In this document: positions 42,720-51,127 of the stretch, piece after piece
How the letters are laid out: the number at the start of each line of letters is the position of its first letter
Numbering within the stretch: the first letter of the stretch is position 1
Made by a program: the position numbers and the translations under genes
Origin: Opacimonas sp002292215
GTDB taxonomy: Bacteria > Pseudomonadota > Gammaproteobacteria > Enterobacterales > Alteromonadaceae
NCBI GenBank assembly: GCA_943846745.1
Contig: OX044360.1
Span: forward strand, 2,232,001 to 2,296,000
Direction: 5' to 3'
DNA: 64,000 bases
Notes under the pieces: generated by a model
Databases searched by the model: none
The model's input: the letters and a program-made list of their open reading frames with translations, nothing else
What the model was told of the DNA's origin: nothing

Positions 42720-43751
42720 ATGCAAACCCTTACTTTGACTACCCCTGATGATTGGCATTTACATTTTCGTGATGGCGAGATGTTAGCAGAGACCGTACCT
42801 GCGACTGCACGTTGTTTCCGTCGGGCCATTGCCATGCCAAATTTAGTCCCTCCGGTCACAACGACTGAGCAAGCAATTGCGTATCGTGAGCGTATTTTAG
42901 CGCATGCTACTGATTTTCCAGATTTTGAACCTCTGGTCACCTTATTTTTAACCAACATCACCAGCGCGGATGATATTCGCGAAGCCAAGGCGGCCGGTGT
43001 AGTGGCTGCAAAGTTATATCCAGCAGGGGCGACCACCAACTCTGATGCTGCCGTGAAAGGGGTAGAGGCCTTGTATCCGATCTTTGAGATCATGCAAGAA
43101 GTGGGTATGTTATTACTCATTCATGGTGAAGTGACGCAAGCGCATGTTGATATTTTTGACCGTGAAGCAGAGTTTATTGAGCAACACTTACAGCATATTG
43201 TCGCTGCTTTTCCTGGCTTGAAAATCGTCTTTGAGCACATCACAACCAAAGACGCGGCAGATTTTGTATTGGCGGCTTCTGCGAATGTTGCGGCGACCAT
43301 TACGCCTCAGCATTTATTATTAAACCGAAATGATTTATTAGTTGGTGGTGTAAAACCCCATAATTATTGTTTACCGGTATTAAAACGTAACACTCACCAA
43401 CAAGCATTGCGCGCTGCAGTTGCTTCTGGATCGTCTAAGTTTTTCTTAGGCACGGATTCAGCGCCACATGAAAAACATAAGAAAGAATCTGCATGTGGCT
43501 GTGCGGGTTGTTATAGCGCATGGAGCGCGATTGAATTATATGCCCAAGTATTTGAAGAATTGGGTGCGTTAGATAAATTAGAAGGCTTTGCCTCTCTTCA
43601 CGGGCCTGATTTTTACGGGTTACCGAGAAATACAACAACGATTACTTTGCAACGCCAAGAATGGACGATCCCAGAGCAAATCGCACTTTCAACTGGGGAC
43701 GATATTGTCCCATTTTTCGCCGGACAGGCGATAGCGTGGCAACTAGTATAA
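42720..43751 (+). CDS. pyrC: Dihydroorotase
   Basis: Zinc enzyme that closes carbamoyl aspartate to dihydroorotate in pyrimidine synthesis. 343 residues, ATG 42720. Type II dihydroorotase: H13 and H15 in DDWHLHFRDGEML, the carboxylated lysine in VVAAKLYPAGATTNS, metal His in LLLIHGEV and IVFEHITT, and GTDSAPHEKHKKESACGCAG at the active-site Asp. Length is within a few residues of E. coli PyrC. The stop and the dbpA start overlap as TAATG, an unusual pairing that suggests translational coupling. Confidence 0.96.
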   Translation: MQTLTLTTPDDWHLHFRDGEMLAETVPATARCFRRAIAMPNLVPPVTTTEQAIAYRERILAHATDFPDFEPLVTLFLTNITSADDIREAKAAGVVAAKLYPAGATTNSDAAVKGVEALYPIFEIMQEVGMLLLIHGEVTQAHVDIFDREAEFIEQHLQHIVAAFPGLKIVFEHITTKDAADFVLAASANVAATITPQHLLLNRNDLLVGGVKPHNYCLPVLKRNTHQQALRAAVASGSSKFFLGTDSAPHEKHKKESACGCAGCYSAWSAIELYAQVFEELGALDKLEGFASLHGPDFYGLPRNTTTITLQRQEWTIPEQIALSTGDDIVPFFAGQAIAWQLV

Positions 43752-45124
43752 TGACTGATTTTACAACCCTTAATTTACGCCCTGAACTGATTCAATCAGT
43801 GACAGAACTTGGCTATACGCAACTTACTGATATCCAAGCAGCGACTATACCGGTGGTGTTAGCCGGAGAAGACGTTTTAGCGCAAGCCAAAACCGGAAGT
43901 GGTAAAACGGCTGCATTTGGTTTGGGGATATTGCAAGGCCTAGATGAAAAACGTACTTACACGCATGCCTTAGTGTTATGCCCGACTCGGGAATTAGCTG
44001 ACCAAGTTGCTGAGCAATTGCGCTTGTTAGCCCGCCGGATGGATAATGTGAAGATCACTACCTTGTGTGGTGGTATTCCGATGAATGGACAAATTGCGAC
44101 ATTACGTCATCCTCCGCATATTATTGTGGGGACGCCCGGTCGAGTAATGGATCACATGCTTAATCATCGTGTTAAATTGCACAATCTAAAACAGTTCGTG
44201 CTCGATGAGGCGGATCGTATGTTAGATATGGGCTTTTATGATGAGCTGGAGGTGATTTTTAAACACTTACCTAAAGTGCGTCAAACCTTAATGTTTTCTG
44301 CTACTTACCCCGATACGATTGCGCAGATCTCTGATGTTGTACAAAAAACACCAAAGCGTATTGAAACCCAATCACTGCATAGTGAAACGAAGATCCAACA
44401 GATTGCCTATAAAGTGTCTGATGAGCATCGTCAACAAGCGGTTGCCGCAATTATTACGCATTATCAGGCCAAAGCAGCGATTGTATTTTGTCACACTAAA
44501 ATTCAAACGTTTGAGCTAACTGAATATTTACAACAAAAAGATATCTCGGCGGTTGCCCTAAATGGTGATTTAGAACAACGCGAACGCACCCAAGTATTGA
44601 CTCGTTTTGCGCATAAATCAGCCTTGGTGCTAGTGGCAACGGATGTTGCTGCGCGCGGGCTGGATATTGATGCGGTAGATTTAGTGATTAACTACACAGT
44701 GAGTGAAGAGCCTGATGTGTATGTACATCGCATTGGTCGTACTGGTCGAGCTGATGCTGAAGGTCTTGCTGTGACGTTAGTCAGCGATGCTGAAATGGCA
44801 AATTTACGTGAAATAGAAGCACACGCCCAAGTCGTGCTTAAGCCTAAAGGCATTGAAAGCGTACGTTTTCATGCTAACCGTATTATTCAACCTGAATATG
44901 TAACCTTGAGTATTGATGGTGGTAAGCGCCAAAAACTTCGTCCAGGTGATATCTTAGGCTCGTTAACCAAAGAAGCGGGCATTGATGGCGAAGACATTGG
45001 CAAAATTAATGTAACGAATCAAGTGTCGTTTATTGCGGTGAAGTTACGCAGTGTAAAACGCGCGATGGCACAATTTCGTGAAGGCAAGATTAAAGGGAAG
45101 AAGTTTAGGGCAAGGCGTTGTTAG
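43751..45124 (+). CDS. dbpA: ATP-dependent RNA helicase DbpA
   Basis: DEAD-box helicase that acts late in 50S subunit assembly at 23S rRNA helix 92. From ATG 43751 it has 457 residues, equal to E. coli DbpA; the longer frame upstream lies inside pyrC. Motifs: Q-motif (LGYTQLTDIQAATIP), AKTGSGKT, PTRELADQ, DEADRMLDMGF, SAT, and HRIGRTGRADAEG. Residues about 380-457 are the DbpA RNA-binding domain (YVTLSIDGGKRQKLRPGDILG, KLRSVKRAMAQFREGKIKG), which separates it from RhlE-type relatives. Start overlaps the pyrC stop by one base. Confidence 0.95.
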   Translation: MTDFTTLNLRPELIQSVTELGYTQLTDIQAATIPVVLAGEDVLAQAKTGSGKTAAFGLGILQGLDEKRTYTHALVLCPTRELADQVAEQLRLLARRMDNVKITTLCGGIPMNGQIATLRHPPHIIVGTPGRVMDHMLNHRVKLHNLKQFVLDEADRMLDMGFYDELEVIFKHLPKVRQTLMFSATYPDTIAQISDVVQKTPKRIETQSLHSETKIQQIAYKVSDEHRQQAVAAIITHYQAKAAIVFCHTKIQTFELTEYLQQKDISAVALNGDLEQRERTQVLTRFAHKSALVLVATDVAARGLDIDAVDLVINYTVSEEPDVYVHRIGRTGRADAEGLAVTLVSDAEMANLREIEAHAQVVLKPKGIESVRFHANRIIQPEYVTLSIDGGKRQKLRPGDILGSLTKEAGIDGEDIGKINVTNQVSFIAVKLRSVKRAMAQFREGKIKGKKFRARRC

Positions 45125-45196
45125 ACTAGCGCCATGTTTATGTTTGCAAAATCGATATTAGTCATTTAATGTAGATGCAAACAACAAGGAAGCGTC

Positions 45197-45610
45197 ATGA
45201 CAGCCACATCTATCGTATTTTTACATTATATTGTCCTAATATTAGTTAGTTTATTAGCTTTAGCCGGTTATCGAACTTACTTAGGCATGAGCGGTTACAA
45301 CAAAAATTTAAAATTTGCGGCCGATGGCTCCGATGTGCCGGCCTTTGGTTTTCGCTTAACTCGCGTGCATGCTAATGCGGTTGAGTGTTTTCCGTTTATT
45401 GGTGGCCTGTTACTCTATGCCATAGCTACTGGTAGCACCGACATCACTGATGGATTAGCGTATGTATTACTTGGTGCGCGTTTAGCACAATCCTTGATTT
45501 TACTCATCTCAACTAGTCCATTGGCAATTCAATTACGCTTTGCGACTTTTTTAGTGCAGTTTGCGATTTGTGCTTACTGGACATGGTTGTTTATGCAGCC
45601 GTTAATGTAA
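45197..45610 (+). CDS. MAPEG-family membrane protein
   Basis: A 137-residue integral membrane protein, ATG 45197 behind AAGGAAGCG. Four hydrophobic spans are visible (about 7-28, 58-80, 84-104 and 112-133). The RLTRVHANAVECFPFIGGLL segment carries the RxxxxHxNxxE pattern of the MAPEG fold. Bacterial members act as glutathione transferases or peroxidases or have no known role. The RraA-like gene starts 15 bases later, so both are probably cotranscribed. Confidence 0.87.
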   Translation: MTATSIVFLHYIVLILVSLLALAGYRTYLGMSGYNKNLKFAADGSDVPAFGFRLTRVHANAVECFPFIGGLLLYAIATGSTDITDGLAYVLLGARLAQSLILLISTSPLAIQLRFATFLVQFAICAYWTWLFMQPLM

Positions 45611-45625
45611 TAAGGGAATAACAAC

Positions 45626-46246
45626 ATGACGCATGCGCTCTATCAAGAATATCTAACAATCTCAACCTGTGATTTGGCTGATGCTCTGCCAAGAACACAA
45701 TTCATGGATTTTCGTATTCATCCATTATGGGCAGATATGCCTAGAGTGGCAGGTCGGGCTTATACAGTAAAATGCGCCCCTGGTGATCACTTGATGGTGC
45801 ATAAAGCGATTTATGATGCCCTGTCGGGTGATATATTAGTGGTTGAAGCTGATGATCAATATGCAGTCAGTGGCGGAAATGTCTGTGCGATTGCGCAGCA
45901 AAACGGCATTGCAGGGTTTATTGTTGATGGAGTAGTGCGCGATATCGATGAAGTCAAAGCCCTACAATTTCCGATCCATGCTTTAGGTGTATGCCCAAAA
46001 CCGGGTGCGAAAAAAATCCTGACAGAAGACTTACCAACCGTCACCGTCGGAGGTGTTACGGTCGTCGCTGGCGATATTATTGTCGCTGATAATGATGGTG
46101 TAGCAGTGATCCCTCAAGCCCAAGCAGAAGAAGCCTTACTTATCGCTCAGCAACGCAATACTAAAGATGCCGGACAAACCCTGACACAATGGCGTCAAAA
46201 CCATCATGATAATGTACAAGCGATCATACACGCCCTTGCAAAATAA
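45626..46246 (+). CDS. RraA-like protein (HMG/CHA aldolase type)
   Basis: A 206-residue protein, ATG 45626 behind AGGGAATAAC. RraA fold: STCDLADALPR at the start, GRAYTVKCAPGDHL, VSGGNVCAIAQQNGIAGFIVDGVVRDIDE (the GN..A and DGxxRD substrate and metal motifs), and GDIIVADNDGVAVIP. The DGxxRD plus an N-terminal helix fits the divalent-metal 4-hydroxy-4-methyl-2-oxoglutarate / oxaloacetate-decarboxylating aldolases rather than the RNase E inhibitor RraA, which lacks the aldolase active site. No protocatechuate-cleavage genes adjoin. Follows MAPEG by 15 bases. Confidence 0.8.
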   Translation: MTHALYQEYLTISTCDLADALPRTQFMDFRIHPLWADMPRVAGRAYTVKCAPGDHLMVHKAIYDALSGDILVVEADDQYAVSGGNVCAIAQQNGIAGFIVDGVVRDIDEVKALQFPIHALGVCPKPGAKKILTEDLPTVTVGGVTVVAGDIIVADNDGVAVIPQAQAEEALLIAQQRNTKDAGQTLTQWRQNHHDNVQAIIHALAK

Positions 46247-46331
46247 CCCATCGCCAACATAGCGCTTTTACGTGATATGCATTATCCTTGACTGCTTTAT
46301 TTATCTGTAATATTACCGACAAGGTTACTGC

Positions 46332-48173
46332 ATGTTCGCTTGGTTCGAAAGCCTAATTACTCCCTTTCCCGACACTAAACTGACTCAACCACCCAAAGGC
46401 GTGTTTGCGTTTTGCCTACATTTTTCTAAAGGGATTTGGCCTGTATTAGCTTGTGTATCCGTACTCGCCGCGTGTATTGCGATGTTAGAAGTGTCTTTGT
46501 TTGGGTATATGGGGCAGTTAGTAGACTGGTTTTCTACTCGTGATCCAGCGACTTTTATTGCAGAAGAACAAACAAGCTTGATTATCATGGGATTGATTCT
46601 TGTGGTGATACTGCCAATCTTAGTGATCACGCAATCATTTTTAACCCATCAAGCCTTACTCGGTAATTATCCGATGCGGATCCGCTGGATGGCACATCAA
46701 TATATTTTGAGTCAATCTCTGTCATTTTTCCAAGATGAATTTGCAGGGCGTGTAGCTACCAAAATCATGCAAACAGCACTAGCAGTGCGTGAAACGGTAA
46801 TGAAATTACTCGATTTAATGGTCTACATTTGTGTGTATTTTATTAGTATCGTGGTGGTGGTATTTGCCACAGATCCGATGCTTGCATTGCCATTTGTGAT
46901 TTGGTTGGTAGTGTACGTGACTATTCTTCGAGCAATTTTACCTAAGCTTAAACGCGTATCAAAAAATCAAGCGGATGCGCGTTCAATTATGACTGGACGA
47001 ATTATTGATAGTTATACCAATATCATGACGGTGAAGTTATTTTCGCATTCAGCACGTGAAGCAACTTATGCCAAAGAAGGCATGGATGGATTTCTACAAA
47101 CCGTCCATCCGCAGATGCGCTTGGTCACGGTATTGTATGGTTGCGTGTGGTTTTCAAATGCATTATTGGTATTATCGGTGACAGCCTTAGCTATTAGTTT
47201 ATGGACGGATAGTTTGGTCAGTGGGGGGGCGTTAGCGATTACAGTCAGTTTAGCATTGCGTTTGAATGGCATGTCACAATGGATCATGTGGGAAGTGTCG
47301 TCGATTTTTGAAAATATCGGGACAGTGCAAGATGGGATCAACTCTTTATCTGTACCCATTGAGATCCAAGATCACAGCAGCGCAAAGCAATTAACAATCG
47401 CCGGTGGTGCCATTGCTATCAATCAGGTTACGTTTGCTTATCAAACGCATACTGGCAATGCCGTCGAGGTATTTCAGTCATTAAATTTACAGATAAAAGC
47501 TGGCGAAAAAGTCGGTTTGGTAGGGCGTTCAGGCTCAGGCAAATCAACATTAGTAAACTTGTTGATGCGTTTTTATGATGTGCAATCAGGATCGATTGAG
47601 ATTGATGGGCAAGCGATTACGATGGTACAACAAGAAAGTTTACGCTCGCATATTTCAATGGTGACCCAAGATACTTCGTTAATGCATCGTTCGGTGCGTG
47701 ATAATATTTTGTATGGACGCAGTGATGCAACGGAAGACGAGATGATAGCCGCAGCAAAACAAGCTGAAGCGTATGAGTTTATTCAGCAGTTATCAGATTC
47801 TAAAGGACGCACGGGGTTTGATGCACATGTTGGTGAACGCGGCGTGAAACTCTCTGGTGGACAACGTCAGCGTATCGCTATTGCGCGTGTTATGCTCAAA
47901 GATGCACCAATACTGATCCTTGATGAAGCCACGTCAGCATTAGATTCTGAAGTTGAAGCTGCGATCCAACAGTGCTTAGATAAAGTCATGGAAAACAAAA
48001 CGGTATTGGCAATCGCCCACCGTTTATCTACGATAGCCCAAATGGACCGGTTAATCGTGTTAGATGAGGGTAAAATCGTTGAATCTGGCACTCACCAGGA
48101 GCTGTTACAGCAAGATGGGATTTATGCAAAATTATGGTCACATCAAACTGGTGGCTTTATAGGGCTTGATTAA
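46332..48173 (+). CDS. ABC exporter, fused permease and ATPase
   Basis: A 613-residue half-transporter, ATG 46332. Six transmembrane spans in residues about 30-330 (ABC_membrane), then the nucleotide-binding domain: Walker A GRSGSGKST at 398-406, Q-loop MVTQDTSLMHRSVRDNILYG, signature LSGGQRQRIAIARVMLKDAP, Walker B ILILDEATSALDSE and H-loop AIAHRLSTIA. It is MsbA/MDR-like and works as a homodimer; substrate unknown. It sits directly upstream of the tRNA-Trp gene, where many gammaproteobacteria have tufB and other tRNAs. A short gap of 86 bases separates it from the RraA-like gene. Confidence 0.9.
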   Translation: MFAWFESLITPFPDTKLTQPPKGVFAFCLHFSKGIWPVLACVSVLAACIAMLEVSLFGYMGQLVDWFSTRDPATFIAEEQTSLIIMGLILVVILPILVITQSFLTHQALLGNYPMRIRWMAHQYILSQSLSFFQDEFAGRVATKIMQTALAVRETVMKLLDLMVYICVYFISIVVVVFATDPMLALPFVIWLVVYVTILRAILPKLKRVSKNQADARSIMTGRIIDSYTNIMTVKLFSHSAREATYAKEGMDGFLQTVHPQMRLVTVLYGCVWFSNALLVLSVTALAISLWTDSLVSGGALAITVSLALRLNGMSQWIMWEVSSIFENIGTVQDGINSLSVPIEIQDHSSAKQLTIAGGAIAINQVTFAYQTHTGNAVEVFQSLNLQIKAGEKVGLVGRSGSGKSTLVNLLMRFYDVQSGSIEIDGQAITMVQQESLRSHISMVTQDTSLMHRSVRDNILYGRSDATEDEMIAAAKQAEAYEFIQQLSDSKGRTGFDAHVGERGVKLSGGQRQRIAIARVMLKDAPILILDEATSALDSEVEAAIQQCLDKVMENKTVLAIAHRLSTIAQMDRLIVLDEGKIVESGTHQELLQQDGIYAKLWSHQTGGFIGLD

Positions 48174-48193
48174 CTGGCAAACGTGGGTATAAT
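48166..48193 (+). promoter_or_regulatory. Predicted tRNA-Trp (secE-nusG) promoter
   Basis: TTGATT (48166-48171), a 16-base spacer and a perfect TATAAT (48188-48193), then the discriminator ACGCATCCC. The -35 overlaps the last codons of the ABC exporter. The discriminator matches that of the rplK promoter, suggesting shared growth-rate control. Confidence 0.65.
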
Positions 48194-48300
48194 ACGCATC
48201 CCTTCATTGTACTCCCTTATTAATTTTTTTCAGGCAGCACAATCGAAGTGTATGTAAAATTTGTTGATTGGTAGCGAAGTAAGTTTCGGTATCACACTGC

Positions 48301-48377
48301 AGGGGCGTAGTTCCAATTGGTAGAACAGCGGTCTCCAAAACCGATGGTTGGGGGTTCGAATCCCTCCGCCCCTGCCA
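48301..48377 (+). tRNA. tRNA-Trp (anticodon CCA)
   Basis: A 77-base cloverleaf with encoded CCA. Acceptor AGGGGCG/CGCCCCT, T-arm GGGGGTTCGAATCCCTC, anticodon loop CTCCAAA with CCA at 48335-48337, discriminator G74. The outermost pair of the anticodon stem is G-A, so only four regular pairs are present there. It precedes secE by 55 bases, as in other gammaproteobacteria, but no other tRNA or tuf gene is upstream. Confidence 0.97.
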
Positions 48378-48432
48378 CTTTATAAGCGATGATTGCACAA
48401 TTGCAATGACGCATTTTAGCTAGGACAAAGCA

Positions 48433-48813
48433 ATGAGTGAAAAAGTAGAAGTACAGTCAAGTGGCGGTTTTGATACCCTAAAGTGGTTACTAGTGATTGT
48501 CTTATTCAGTGGTTTAGTTGCAGCGAACTATCATTATGAAGAAGTCTCTGTATTGTACCGTGCATTAGGCGCGATAGCAGTCGTGGTTGCATCTGGTTTT
48601 ATCGCCGCATCGACGAACAAAGGCTCACGCTTTTTGACATTTGCTAAAGATTCACGCACCGAAGTACGTAAAGTTGTGTGGCCGAACCGCCAAGAAGCAA
48701 CGCAGACAACGTTAATTGTGCTTGTAGCTACGTTGGTCATGGCGTTATTATTATGGGGCTTAGACGGTATCTTAGTACGTCTAGTTGGCTTAGTCACTGG
48801 CATAGGGTTTTAA
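48433..48813 (+). CDS. secE: Preprotein translocase subunit SecE
   Basis: Inner-membrane clamp of the SecY channel. 126 residues, with three transmembrane segments (about 14-32, 39-57 and 95-118) as in E. coli, where many bacteria have one. The conserved cytosolic amphipathic hinge TEVRKVVWPNRQEATQTTLIVL precedes the last span. ATG 48433, AGGAC upstream. The nusG ATG follows the TAA after two bases. Confidence 0.97.
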   Translation: MSEKVEVQSSGGFDTLKWLLVIVLFSGLVAANYHYEEVSVLYRALGAIAVVVASGFIAASTNKGSRFLTFAKDSRTEVRKVVWPNRQEATQTTLIVLVATLVMALLLWGLDGILVRLVGLVTGIGF

Positions 48814-48815
48814 TT

Positions 48816-49349
48816 ATGAGTAAACGTTGGTACGTAGTACAAGCATTTTCTGGCTATGAAGGCCGAGTTCAAAAAACATTACTTGAACATATTAAAATCA
48901 ATCATATGGAAGAGCACTTTGGCGAAATCCTTGTGCCGACAGAAGAAGTCGTTGAGATGCGTGCCGGTCAAAAGCGCAAATCTGAACGTAAATTCTTTCC
49001 AGGCTATGTGTTAGTTAACATGGATATGAATGAAGATTCATGGCATTTAGTGAAATCAGTGCCTCGTGTATTGGGATTCATCGGTGGTACATCAGACCGT
49101 CCAATGCCTATTTCACAAAAAGAAGCAGATGTTATCCTAAATCGTCTTGAAGAAAACGTCGACAGTCCTAAGCCTAAGACATTGTTTGAACCAGGTGAAG
49201 TGGTACGTGTCTCTGAAGGTCCATTTGCAGACTTTGATGGTACGGTTGAAGAAGTCGATTATGAGAAGAGCCGCATCAAAGTATCGGTCCTTATATTTGG
49301 TCGTTCTACGCCAGTTGAACTTGAATTTGGTCAAGTCGAAAAGAACTAA
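48816..49349 (+). CDS. nusG: Transcription elongation/antitermination factor NusG
   Basis: Binds the RNA polymerase clamp and connects it to Rho or to ribosomal protein S10. Start ATG 48816 gives MSKRWYVVQAFSGYEGRVQ and 177 residues; a longer in-frame opening lies inside secE. NGN domain about 1-115 (KSERKFFPGYVLVNMDM, VPRVLGFIGG), and KOW domain about 125-177 (FEPGEVVRVSEGPFADFDGTVEEV). Followed by a terminator before the rplK promoter. Confidence 0.97.
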   Translation: MSKRWYVVQAFSGYEGRVQKTLLEHIKINHMEEHFGEILVPTEEVVEMRAGQKRKSERKFFPGYVLVNMDMNEDSWHLVKSVPRVLGFIGGTSDRPMPISQKEADVILNRLEENVDSPKPKTLFEPGEVVRVSEGPFADFDGTVEEVDYEKSRIKVSVLIFGRSTPVELEFGQVEKN

Positions 49350-49380
49350 TCATTTAGTTTTCAAGAACAAGAAATATAGA

Positions 49381-49409
49381 GCCCAATGCAGTGATGTGTT
49401 GGGTTTTTT
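49381..49409 (+). terminator. Intrinsic terminator after nusG
   Basis: CCCAATGC pairs with GTGTTGGG (two G-T pairs), followed by six T. It separates the secE-nusG transcript from the rplK operon. Confidence 0.85.
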
Positions 49410-49563
49410 GCATATAAGCACCAATTGCTGATTTGGTTAGCACTAAGTATTATAATCAATACGGCACTTGGCTTGCTTAATTAAAAATATACGCTGCTAG
49501 CGCTAGCTGTATTGTAGCGCAAGCATTGCGTGCCAATATCACAAATGATTGCCATATTAATGT

Positions 49564-49592
49564 TTGACACTTCCGTCAAAAACGCATACAAT
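49564..49592 (+). promoter_or_regulatory. Predicted rplK operon promoter
   Basis: Consensus TTGACA (49564-49569), an exact 17-base spacer and TACAAT (49587-49592), followed by the discriminator CCGCATCCC. The rest of 49410-49682 contains no reading frame worth naming; it holds this promoter and the leader. Confidence 0.85.
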
Positions 49593-49599
49593 CCGCATC

Positions 49600-49682
49600 C
49601 CTTTATTTGCGTGGGGAGCCGACGACTTGAGTATTCTCAATACTCGATAGGCGCACAACCCACAAACTGAGAGTATATTAAA
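49600..49682 (+). promoter_or_regulatory. Predicted L1-binding leader of rplK-rplA
   Basis: GTGGG (49611-49615) can pair with CCCAC (49659-49663), enclosing a perfect hairpin GAGTATT-CTC-AATACTC (49629-49645). The L11 operon of E. coli is repressed by L1 binding to a similar leader stem next to the rplK start; the word GTGGGGAGC recalls the L1 site of 23S rRNA. Position and shape agree, the exact L1 contacts were not checked. Confidence 0.5.
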
Positions 49683-50111
49683 ATGGCAAAAAGAGTCAAA
49701 GGCTTAATTAAGCTACAAGTTGCAGCTGGCGCTGCAAACCCAAGTCCACCAGTTGGTCCTGCATTAGGTCAGCACGGTGTAAATATCATGGAATTCTGTA
49801 AAGCGTTTAACGCGAAAACAGATTCACTTGAAAAAGGCGCTCCAGTACCTGTAGAAATTACAGTATACGATGATCGTTCTTTTACCTTTGTTACTAAAAC
49901 TCCTCCTGCTTCTTTCTTACTTAAGAAAGCTGCTGGTATTAAGAGTGGTTCTGGTCGTCCAAATACTGAGAAAGTCGGTACTGTGACACGCGCTCAATTA
50001 GAAGAGATTGCGACAACTAAAGAACCAGACTTGACTGCTGCTAGTCTTGAAGCAGCTGTAAAAACCATCGCGGGCTCTGCTCGTAGCATGGGTTTAAAGG
50101 TAGAGGGTTAA
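49683..50111 (+). CDS. rplK: 50S ribosomal protein L11
   Basis: 142 residues, equal to E. coli. Conserved N-domain KLQVAAGAANPSPPVGPALGQHGVNIMEFCKAFN (seen in two blocks) and rRNA-binding C-domain FVTKTPPASFLLKKAAG, ARSMGLKVEG. L11 forms the GTPase-associated centre with 23S rRNA and is needed for RelA activation. ATG 49683. rplA follows after four bases. Confidence 0.98.
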   Translation: MAKRVKGLIKLQVAAGAANPSPPVGPALGQHGVNIMEFCKAFNAKTDSLEKGAPVPVEITVYDDRSFTFVTKTPPASFLLKKAAGIKSGSGRPNTEKVGTVTRAQLEEIATTKEPDLTAASLEAAVKTIAGSARSMGLKVEG

Positions 50112-50115
50112 GGAC

Positions 50116-50817
50116 ATGGCTAAACTAACTAAGCGCAAAAAAATCGCTCAAGAAAAAGTTGTAGCGAACAAAGATTACGAATTCAATGAAGCCGTTGCTT
50201 TATTGAAAGAACTAGCGACTGCTAAATTTGCAGAAAGCATCGATGTTGCAATTAATCTTGGTATTGATGCACGTAAATCTGACCAAAACGTTCGTGGTGC
50301 AACTGTACTACCTAACGGTACTGGTAAAGATGTACGCGTTGCAGTGTTTACTCAAGGTGCAAACGTTGAAGCGGCTAAAGCAGCCGGTGCTGACATCGTT
50401 GGTATGGAAGACCTTGCTGACCTAGTCAAAAAAGGCGAAATGAACTTTGACGTTGTTGTTGCTTCTCCAGATGCAATGCGCGTTGTTGGTCAATTAGGTC
50501 AAATCTTAGGTCCACGTGGACTTATGCCTAACCCTAAGACTGGCACAGTTACTCCAGACGTAGCAACAGCAGTTAAAAATGCTAAATCTGGTCAGGTGCA
50601 GTATCGTAACGATAAGAATGGTATCATTCACGCATCAATCGGTAAAATTGCTTTTGAAGCAAGCCATATCGAAGAAAATTTAAATGCATTGCTAGAAGCA
50701 TTGAAGAAAGCGAAGCCTTCTTCAGCTAAAGGCGTATTCATTAAGAAAGTTAGCTTATCTACTACTATGGGTACAGGTCTGTCTGTAGACCAAAGTTCAA
50801 TAGCAGCTAAAGCGTAA
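50116..50817 (+). CDS. rplA: 50S ribosomal protein L1
   Basis: 233 residues. Signature segments: MAKLTKRKKIAQEKV, AINLGIDARKSDQNVRGATVLPNGTGK in two blocks, ASPDAMRVVGQLGQILGPRGLMPNPKTGTVTPDV in two blocks, and GTGLSVDQSSI. It binds 23S rRNA at the L1 stalk and is the probable repressor of its own operon. ATG 50116 behind AAGGAC. A 310-base leader, not a gene, separates it from rplJ. Confidence 0.98.
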   Translation: MAKLTKRKKIAQEKVVANKDYEFNEAVALLKELATAKFAESIDVAINLGIDARKSDQNVRGATVLPNGTGKDVRVAVFTQGANVEAAKAAGADIVGMEDLADLVKKGEMNFDVVVASPDAMRVVGQLGQILGPRGLMPNPKTGTVTPDVATAVKNAKSGQVQYRNDKNGIIHASIGKIAFEASHIEENLNALLEALKKAKPSSAKGVFIKKVSLSTTMGTGLSVDQSSIAAKA

Positions 50818-50902
50818 CTTTTGCCCGTAGCATGCTTGCATGTTACGTCTCTTGTTAAAGGTTATGGGTTGGAGCTTATTGTACATACGTGTATGACTTT
50901 AA

Positions 50903-51045
50903 GTTCCCGTCCAAGACCGTAGGTGAGTGTTGGTGATAGAGGTAAGAGAACTATCACTTATAACGACACTCTTAATGTAACAGCCTACGCAGACGGTGGT
51001 ACGGACTCAGACTCTCTGGGGTTATCGGACACCGTAGAGCGGTAA
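50903..51045 (+). ncRNA. L10 leader (ribosomal protein L10-L7/L12 binding mRNA leader)
   Basis: Matches the L10 leader class: CCGTCCAAGACCGTAGG at 50907-50923 pairs with CCTACG-CA-GACGG at 50983-50995 (CCGTC/GACGG and CGTAGG/CCTACG) to form the conserved kink-turn-bearing stem, with a variable arm in between. The L10(L7/L12)4 complex binds it to repress rplJL. It occupies most of the 50818-51127 gap; the remainder shows nothing coding. Confidence 0.85.
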
Positions 51046-51127
51046 GTACAATAATGTATTTATCAATCTGTGAACCCTGATGGCGTAAGTAAACTTACAA
51101 AGTCAGATTAAAAAGAAGGTGAACGCA

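Noticed and set aside
43661..43750. Longer dbpA N-terminus
   Set aside because: The extra 30 residues come from pyrC in another frame; DbpA length and sequence fit the ATG at 43751.
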